DNA from: an uncultured Clostridia bacterium
GTDB taxonomy: Bacteria; Bacillota; Clostridia; TANB77; CAG-508
Direction: 5' to 3'
NCBI GenBank assembly: GCA_947584125.1
Contig: CANPWI010000014.1
Span: forward strand, 1-18,017
Length of the DNA stretch: 18,017 bases
This document shows, one piece after another, positions 13,747 through 18,017 of this stretch. A model generated the notes under the pieces. That model ran no database searches and was not told the origin of the DNA. It saw nothing but the letters and a program-made list of their open reading frames with translations. Within the stretch, counting starts at the first letter, position 1. Every line of letters begins with the position of its first letter. Made by a program: the position numbers and the translations under genes.

Positions 13747-14438
13747 CTAAACTCTTTTTCAAGTTTACTAATAGCTTTAGTTTCAATTCTTGATACATAA
13801 GAACGACTAATACCCATCATACTTGCAATTTCATTTTGAGTTTTAGGAGAACTACCAGTTAAACCAAAGCGTAATTCTAATATATTTTTTTCTCTATCTT
13901 TTAGTATTTCTTTCATTTTTTGATAAAGCTTTTTAATTTTAATCTTTAAGTCAATCTCATCATCAATGCTTCTTTCGTCATTTTCTAAAACCTCCAATAA
14001 AGTAACTTCATTATCATCCTTATCCTTTCCAATAGGTTCATTAAGATATACTTCATTTTTAGTTTTCTTATTTGACCTTAAAAACATTAGTATTTCATTT
14101 TCAATACACCTAGCAGCATAAGTTGCAAGTCTAATATTTTTATCAGATTTAAAACTATTAATACCCTTAATAAGACCAATAGTACCAATAGAAATTAAAT
14201 CATCTTGTTCTATATTAGTAGTGGTATATTTTTTACAAATGTGTGCAACTAACCTTAAGTTTCTCTCGATTAAAATATTGCGAGCTTCTTCATCTCCATC
14301 TTTTAATCTTTCTAAATATATTTTTTCTTCTTCAGAAGTTAGTGGTTCAGGAAATAGCTGACTACTTTGAATATAGCCAACCAAAAACATGGTTGTTTTT
14401 AAAAAAGCCCAAAAGCTAGATAGTGAAAGAGTCAACAT
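13737..14438 (-). CDS. sigK: RNA polymerase sporulation sigma factor SigK (pro-form)
   Basis: This 233-residue sigma-70-family factor drives late mother-cell genes in sporulation. Region 2 (RNILIERNLRLVAHICKKY, DLISIGTIGLIKGINSF, LATYAARCIENEILMFLR) and the region 4 HTH (QNEIASMMGISRSYVSRIE) are close to Bacillus SigK. The N-terminus MLTLSLSSFWAFLKTTMFLV is hydrophobic, like the pro-sequence that membrane proteolysis removes in Bacillus, so the factor is probably made inactive. I chose the ATG at 14438 because GGAGG (14450-14446) precedes it and alignment starts here. The frame is open to 14513 but has no ribosome binding site there. The gene is uninterrupted, with no skin-type element. A weak SigE-like -10 (CATATAATT, 14474-14466) lies upstream. 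Confidence 0.93.
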   Translation of the reverse strand: MLTLSLSSFWAFLKTTMFLVGYIQSSQLFPEPLTSEEEKIYLERLKDGDEEARNILIERNLRLVAHICKKYTTTNIEQDDLISIGTIGLIKGINSFKSDKNIRLATYAARCIENEILMFLRSNKKTKNEVYLNEPIGKDKDDNEVTLLEVLENDERSIDDEIDLKIKIKKLYQKMKEILKDREKNILELRFGLTGSSPKTQNEIASMMGISRSYVSRIETKAISKLEKEFREE

Positions 14439-14555
14439 AAAAATACCTCCAAATTTTCTATACCAAATTATATGTAAGAAAAAATAAAAAGTGCATGACC
14501 GTATAAAAATCAATATCTTGAACTTTATTATAATATTGAAAATATAATATATTTA

Positions 14556-14600
14556 GGTGCTTCTACTGTAGTTGGAATACCAGGAAAAATTGTAAAGTAA
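14556..14600 (+). pseudogene. Remnant of a serine O-acetyltransferase (cysE-like) 3' end
   Basis: Reading on the plus strand gives GASTVVGIPGKIVK and a TAA stop. This is close to the usual C-terminal tail of hexapeptide-repeat acetyltransferases, especially CysE (tails like TVVGIPGKVVK). The in-frame sequence before 14556 is AT-rich with no hexapeptide repeats and no start, so the body of the gene is missing. It appears to be a deletion scar. Other hexapeptide transferases end similarly (GNPAKVI), but the TVVGIPG form favours CysE. The evidence is only 14 residues. Confidence 0.5.
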
Positions 14601-14607
14601 ATTTTTG

Positions 14608-14636
14608 TTGAAAAAAAAGCAATAAATTGCTATAAT
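14608..14636 (+). promoter_or_regulatory. SigA-type promoter of trxA-mgtE with a spacer palindrome
   Basis: TTGAAA (14608-14613), a 17-base spacer and TATAAT (14631-14636) lie 81 bases upstream of the thioredoxin start. The spacer holds the perfect palindrome AGCAAT-AA-ATTGCT (14618-14631), whose last base is the first base of the -10 box. This is a possible operator. Confidence 0.65.
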
Positions 14637-14717
14637 ATGAAATATATAAAATAAAACATAATATTTTATAATAAAATAAGCATACTAATAAAGATAATAA
14701 AACGAAAGGAGATTAAT

Positions 14718-15023
14718 ATGTCTGTAGTTACAATTACAAAACAAAATTTTAAAGATGAAGTTAATGAATCAAGTAAACCTGTACTATTAGATTTTTGGGC
14801 AAGTTGGTGTGGCCCATGCAAAATGTTATCACCTATAGTTGATGAATTTGCAAATACAAATAATGAAATTAAAGTAGGAAAAATAAATGTAGATGAACAG
14901 CCAGAACTTGCATCAGAATTTAATATAGAAAGCATACCTACATTAGTAGTAATAAAAGAAGGAAAAATTTATAATACATCAGTTGGAGTAATTTCAAAAG
15001 AAGAAATAGAAAATTTATTTTAA
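14718..15023 (+). CDS. trxA: Thioredoxin
   Basis: This 101-residue cytoplasmic thiol-disulfide reductase has the classical active site WCGPC (Cys31 and Cys34) in FWASWCGPCKM, the buried DFWASW strand, and the cis-proline Pro74 in ESIPTLVV. It has no signal peptide. Length is typical. AAAGGAGATTAAT sets the start. A consensus promoter lies upstream, and mgtE follows after 18 bases, so the two are co-transcribed. No thioredoxin reductase gene is in view. Confidence 0.95.
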   Translation: MSVVTITKQNFKDEVNESSKPVLLDFWASWCGPCKMLSPIVDEFANTNNEIKVGKINVDEQPELASEFNIESIPTLVVIKEGKIYNTSVGVISKEEIENLF

Positions 15024-15041
15024 AAGTATTAGGAGGAAATC

Positions 15042-16385
15042 ATGGAAGAAATAAAAGATGAAGTATTAAATTTATTAAAAACAAAAAAAATTCAAGAATT
15101 AACTAATATAATAAAAACTTGCAATCCAGCAGATATTGCAAGTTTATTTAATGAACTTTCCTCCGAAGAAGATATTGTAATACTTTTTAGAATATTACCT
15201 AAAGAAATTGCAGCAGAAACCTTTGTTGCAATGGACTCAGATATGGAAGAAATTTTAATAAAAGCATTTAATGATAAAGAATTAAAAGCAGTTCTTGATG
15301 AATTATATGTTGATGATGCTGTTGACATTATAGAAGAAATGCCAGCAAATGTTGTAAAGCGTATATTAAAAAATACAGATAATGAAACAAGAGAAGAAAT
15401 AAACAAAATATTAAAATATCCAAAAGACAGTGCTGGAAGTATAATGACAGTTGAATATGTTAGCTTAAAACCAGAAATGACAATAAAAGAAGCTTTTGAA
15501 AGAATTAGAAAAATAGGTGTAGATAAGGAAACAATATATATATGTTATGTAACAGATATAGACAGAAAATTATTAGGATTAGTATCTGTTAGAACATTAT
15601 TATTAGCAGAAGAACATAAAAAAATAAAAGATGTTATGAATACACACATTATTTCTGTAAATACATTAGAAGATAAAGAAAAAGTTGCTAGAAAATTTGA
15701 TAAATATGATTATTTAGCATTACCTGTTGTAGACAATGAAAATAGACTTGTAGGAATTGTTACAGTTGATGATGCTATGGATGTTATAAGAGAAGAAAAT
15801 ACAGAAGACTTTGAAAAAATGGCAGGTATGAATCCAAGTGAAGAAACATATTTTAAAACATCAGTATGGAAACATTCAAAAAACAGAATTATTTGGCTTC
15901 TATTTTTAATGATTTCAGCAACACTAACAGGAGGAATTATAACAAAATATGAAAATGCATTTACATCAATTCCACTTCTTGTTTCATTTATACCAATGCT
16001 TATGGATACTGGAGGAAACTGTGGTTCACAAACATCAACAATGATAATTAGAGGACTAGCATTAGAAGAAATAAAATTAAAAGACTGGTTTAAAGCAATC
16101 TTTAAAGAAATACGAATTGCTTTAATAGTTGGAATAGTATTAGCTATTGTAAATGGAATTAGAATTCAAATTATGTATCATGATATAAAACTTGCTATAG
16201 TATTAGGAGCTAGTTTAATAGGTACAGTAATTCTTGCAAAAGTATTAGGTTGTGTTCTTCCAATGATAGCAAAAAAGCTTAAACTTGACCCTGCAATTAT
16301 GGCAGCTCCATTAATTACAACAATAGTAGATACATGTTCTGTATTTATATACTTTAATATAGCAATGGCAATATTTAATTTATAA
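15042..16385 (+). CDS. mgtE: Magnesium transporter MgtE
   Basis: This 447-residue Mg2+ channel/transporter of the cytoplasmic membrane has the standard order: a cytoplasmic N-domain (about 1-125, with repeated DELYVDDAVDIIEEMP-like helices), two CBS domains (about 133-195 and 197-252), a connecting helix, and five membrane helices (about 280-447). The hallmark GGNCGSQTSTMIIRGLAL (324-341) and the pore aspartate Asp430 in ITTIVD, matching the Thermus MgtE pore Asp432, are present. AGGAGGAAA precedes the ATG. There is no room for an M-box Mg2+ riboswitch in the 18-base gap after trxA, so gating by Mg2+ through the N-domain/CBS region is the likely control. Confidence 0.95.
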   Translation: MEEIKDEVLNLLKTKKIQELTNIIKTCNPADIASLFNELSSEEDIVILFRILPKEIAAETFVAMDSDMEEILIKAFNDKELKAVLDELYVDDAVDIIEEMPANVVKRILKNTDNETREEINKILKYPKDSAGSIMTVEYVSLKPEMTIKEAFERIRKIGVDKETIYICYVTDIDRKLLGLVSVRTLLLAEEHKKIKDVMNTHIISVNTLEDKEKVARKFDKYDYLALPVVDNENRLVGIVTVDDAMDVIREENTEDFEKMAGMNPSEETYFKTSVWKHSKNRIIWLLFLMISATLTGGIITKYENAFTSIPLLVSFIPMLMDTGGNCGSQTSTMIIRGLALEEIKLKDWFKAIFKEIRIALIVGIVLAIVNGIRIQIMYHDIKLAIVLGASLIGTVILAKVLGCVLPMIAKKLKLDPAIMAAPLITTIVDTCSVFIYFNIAMAIFNL

Positions 16386-16493
16386 TATTATAATACTAAA
16401 ATTTCCAATAAGTTTAAAATAAAGTGTTCTAAAATAGACAAGACTTGAATATATATATCATATACTAATTAACTTAGAAAGGAGATTTTAGCT

Positions 16494-16793
16494 ATGATGG
16501 TAGAAGAAAGAAAAAATAATCAGATTACAAGCACTATCCAAAATTTAATTTTAGAAAATAGAGAAAAATTAACAATTTCAGGAGTATTAGATGTATTAAG
16601 TTTTGATGACCAAGTTGTTATTTTAGAAACAGAGTTAGGATTGTTAACTGTAAAAGGTGAGAATTTAAGAATAAATAAATTAAGCATAGACACACAAGAT
16701 GTAATAGTAGAAGGGGAGGTATCTAGTTTAAATTACAGTCAAAAAGATTTAGATAAAAATAGTGGTGGATTTTTTGGAAAAATTTTTAAATAG
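16494..16793 (+). CDS. yabP: Sporulation protein YabP
   Basis: This 99-residue protein matches the YabP/YqfC family, small beta-rich proteins needed for spore cortex formation in Bacillus. The core is LTISGVLDVLSFDDQVVILETELG (split 24-47), then GLLTVKGENLRINKLSIDTQDVIVEGEV and SSLNYSQ. It has no signal peptide or membrane helix. AAAGGAG lies 9 bases before the first of two ATG codons. yabQ follows with the ribosome binding site overlapping the yabP stop codon, which fits the conserved yabP-yabQ-divIC order. Confidence 0.9.
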   Translation: MMVEERKNNQITSTIQNLILENREKLTISGVLDVLSFDDQVVILETELGLLTVKGENLRINKLSIDTQDVIVEGEVSSLNYSQKDLDKNSGGFFGKIFK

Positions 16794-16802
16794 GAGAAAT
16801 TT

Positions 16803-17291
16803 ATGAGCACAGAAACAATTCATCAAGCTTATGTATTTTTAATTTTCATTCTAAACGGGATAATTATAGGTATTATATTTGATATTTTTCGTGTATTAAG
16901 AAAAAGTTTCAAAACCTCTAATTTTATGACTTACATAGAAGATATAGCATTTTGGATAATCTCGGGCGGAATTTTATTATATTCAATATTTGTTTTTAAT
17001 GATGGAGAATTAAGACTATATATTTTTTTAGGTATAATACTAGGAATAATACTATACATAATTACAATTAGTAAATATTTCATAAAATTTAATGTAACAA
17101 TAATCAATTTTTTTAAAGGAGTAATATATAAGATATTTAAAATTATATTTGCTCCTTTAAACTTTATATATAAAATAATAAAGAAAATTTTAAGAAAACC
17201 TACTTTATTTATAAAAACGACAATCATGTCTAAAATAAGCAAATTAGATTTAAAAATAAAAATGAAAAAACAAGAAACAGTAAAAAAATGA
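16803..17291 (+). CDS. yabQ: Spore cortex biosynthesis protein YabQ
   Basis: YabQ is an integral membrane protein of the mother cell needed for spore cortex assembly in Bacillus (family knowledge). The 162-residue sequence has about four hydrophobic segments (roughly 9-28, 45-64, 68-87 and 95-122) and a very basic C-terminal tail (KIIKKILRKP to KKQETVKK), likely cytoplasmic. The early FLIFILNGIIIGIIFDIFRVLRK segment is typical of YabQ. AGGAGAAATTT sets the start, 9 bases after yabP. Identity relies on the hydropathy pattern, the FDIFRVLRK segment and position between yabP and divIC. Confidence 0.88.
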   Translation: MSTETIHQAYVFLIFILNGIIIGIIFDIFRVLRKSFKTSNFMTYIEDIAFWIISGGILLYSIFVFNDGELRLYIFLGIILGIILYIITISKYFIKFNVTIINFFKGVIYKIFKIIFAPLNFIYKIIKKILRKPTLFIKTTIMSKISKLDLKIKMKKQETVKK

Positions 17292-17377
17292 CAAAATAAA
17301 GAAGGAATTTAAAATAAAATGTAGAAATATATAAGTATGATATCAATAAGAAAATAAATTAAAAGGAAAGTGTACTT

Positions 17378-17650
17378 ATGAAAAAGAGAAAAATTATTAT
17401 AAACATAGCTATGATAGTGTTAATAGTGTATTTTATTATAACATTTATTTCACAGCAAAAAAAATTAAATTCATATAAAACAGAGCAAGAATATGTAGCT
17501 TCAAAAATAGAAGAACAAGAAAAGCTAAATAAAACTTTAATTTCCAAAAAAGATAAAATAAATTCTACAGAATACATAGAAGAAATCGCTAGAGAAAAAC
17601 TAGATATGTATAAACCAAATGAAAGTGTATATATAGATGTTGGTAAATAA
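17378..17650 (+). CDS. divIC: Septum formation initiator, DivIC/FtsB family
   Basis: This 90-residue bitopic protein has one membrane helix (about 6-25) after a short basic N-terminus (MKKRK), a coiled coil (about 27-62, QQKKLNSYKTEQEYVASKI onward), and the family's closing segment YIEEIAREKLDMYKPNESVY. DivIC/FtsB works with DivIB/FtsQ and FtsL in the divisome. The gene commonly follows yabP-yabQ in spore-forming Firmicutes, as here. AAAAGGAAAG precedes the ATG. A strong terminator follows. Confidence 0.92.
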   Translation: MKKRKIIINIAMIVLIVYFIITFISQQKKLNSYKTEQEYVASKIEEQEKLNKTLISKKDKINSTEYIEEIAREKLDMYKPNESVYIDVGK

Positions 17651-17700
17651 ACAATAATAAAATGTTTAATATAATACTTAAAATTATAAATGATTAATAT

Positions 17701-17750
17701 AAAATTGAAGAAAAAGCTAAATATTAGTAAATTTCTTCAATTTTTTGTTT
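17701..17750 (+). terminator. Intrinsic terminator after divIC
   Basis: A perfect 13-bp stem pairs AAAATTGAAGAAA (17701-17713) with TTTCTTCAATTTT (17732-17744). A small inner CTAA/TTAG stem sits in the loop, and a T-rich tract follows to 17750. It ends the yabP-yabQ-divIC unit before the toxin-antitoxin locus. Confidence 0.85.
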
Positions 17751-17765
17751 AGATGAATAATAAGA

Positions 17766-17798
17766 AATATTGACAATATATCAATATTTTGATAAAAT
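17766..17798 (+). promoter_or_regulatory. Promoter and operator-like repeat of the antitoxin gene
   Basis: TTGACA (17770-17775), a 17-base spacer and TAAAAT (17793-17798) form a near-consensus promoter. An 8-bp inverted repeat, AATATTGA (17766-17773) and TCAATATT (17781-17788), covers the -35 box, and a further TTGAT half-site follows. Antitoxins of this family usually repress their own promoter through such palindromes. Confidence 0.6.
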
Positions 17799-17828
17799 AT
17801 GTATATAATATTAATGGAGGTGTTTATT

Positions 17829-18017
17829 ATGCCAATTATTAGACCAAGTTCAGATTTAAGAAACAATTATAATGAAATTTCTACAATTTGTCATCAAACA
17901 AAAAGTCCAGTATATATTACTAAAAATGGTGCAGGAGATTTAGCAGTAATGAGTATTGAATTATATGAACTTTTAACAGATAAATATATGTTATATAAGG
18001 AATTAGAAAAAGGTATC
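17829..18017 (+). CDS. Type II antitoxin, Phd/YefM family (N-terminal part)
   Basis: Only the first 63 residues are in the window; the frame is open to the edge. The start MPIIRPSSDLRNNYNEI and the strand YITKNGAGDLAVMSIELYE are characteristic of Phd/YefM antitoxins, whose N-terminal domain binds the operator and whose C-terminal tail blocks the toxin. GGAGG lies 8 bases before the ATG. The partner toxin (RelE/YoeB or Doc type) should lie just to the right, outside the window. The antitoxin call is firm; the toxin type is unknown. Confidence 0.88.
   Translation, partial: MPIIRPSSDLRNNYNEISTICHQTKSPVYITKNGAGDLAVMSIELYELLTDKYMLYKELEKGI

Noticed and set aside
14439..14513. N-terminal extension of SigK by 25 residues
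   Set aside because: The frame is open, but there is no ribosome binding site at 14513, and known SigK proteins begin at the ATG at 14438, which has GGAGG in place.
14611..14631. Minus-strand intrinsic terminator (6-bp hairpin then eight T)
   Set aside because: The hairpin is short, no minus-strand gene lies upstream of it, and the same bases form the spacer of a good plus-strand promoter; the T-run is more simply part of that promoter.
15024..15041. M-box magnesium riboswitch before mgtE
   Set aside because: The gap to trxA is only 18 bases, and no structured leader was seen upstream of trxA either.
16386..16493. SigE-type promoter before yabP
   Set aside because: A CATATACT -10-like box is present near 16459, but no matching -35 ATA element lies at the right distance. 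SigE control is expected from Bacillus but not shown here.

Overview
The window is a very AT-rich chromosomal segment using the standard code, with strong AAAGGAG-type ribosome binding sites throughout. It carries sporulation genes (sigK with its pro-sequence, yabP, yabQ, ytxC) and a SUF operon that uses SufU. This points to an anaerobic endospore-forming Firmicute of class Clostridia; genus or species cannot be told from the sequence alone. No rRNA, tRNA, CRISPR array, transposase or phage gene is visible.

Left part (1-3747, minus strand): the first 14 codons of rqcH/fbpA (NFACT family) with its promoter; ytxC; and a two-gene unit, a DUF4912 protein with a Lys/Thr-rich tail followed by a GH57 1,4-alpha-glucan branching enzyme. 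Intrinsic terminators close ytxC and the GH57 gene.

Second block (3787-6843, plus strand): a consensus promoter drives glmM, a small three-helix membrane protein of unknown role, a thymidylate-kinase-like enzyme and a four-helix DMT/SMR-type membrane protein. The block ends at a bidirectional terminator shared with a convergent gene for an HTH-PIN protein.

Centre (7876-13746): two divergent promoters. The leftward one serves the HTH-PIN gene. The rightward one (TTGACA-17-TATAAT, flanked by palindromes) serves a DtxR/MntR-like regulator that lacks most of the family's metal ligands but has a C-terminal CX8CX2C cysteine cluster. Then come a 211-bp imperfect inverted repeat and the Fe-S assembly genes sufC-sufB-sufD-sufS-sufU. 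SufS takes sulfur from cysteine, SufU accepts it, and SufBCD builds the cluster. The sufB-sufD and sufD-sufS gaps hold three copies of a GC-rich hairpin repeat. My main hypothesis is that the cysteine-bearing DtxR homologue is a cluster- or metal-sensing regulator of this operon.

Right part (13737-18017): sigK on the minus strand; a 45-bp remnant that looks like the tail of a serine acetyltransferase gene; thioredoxin and the MgtE magnesium transporter in one unit; the spore-cortex genes yabP and yabQ followed by divIC/ftsB; a strong terminator; and the start of a Phd/YefM-type antitoxin gene with an operator-like palindrome over its promoter, cut by the window edge.
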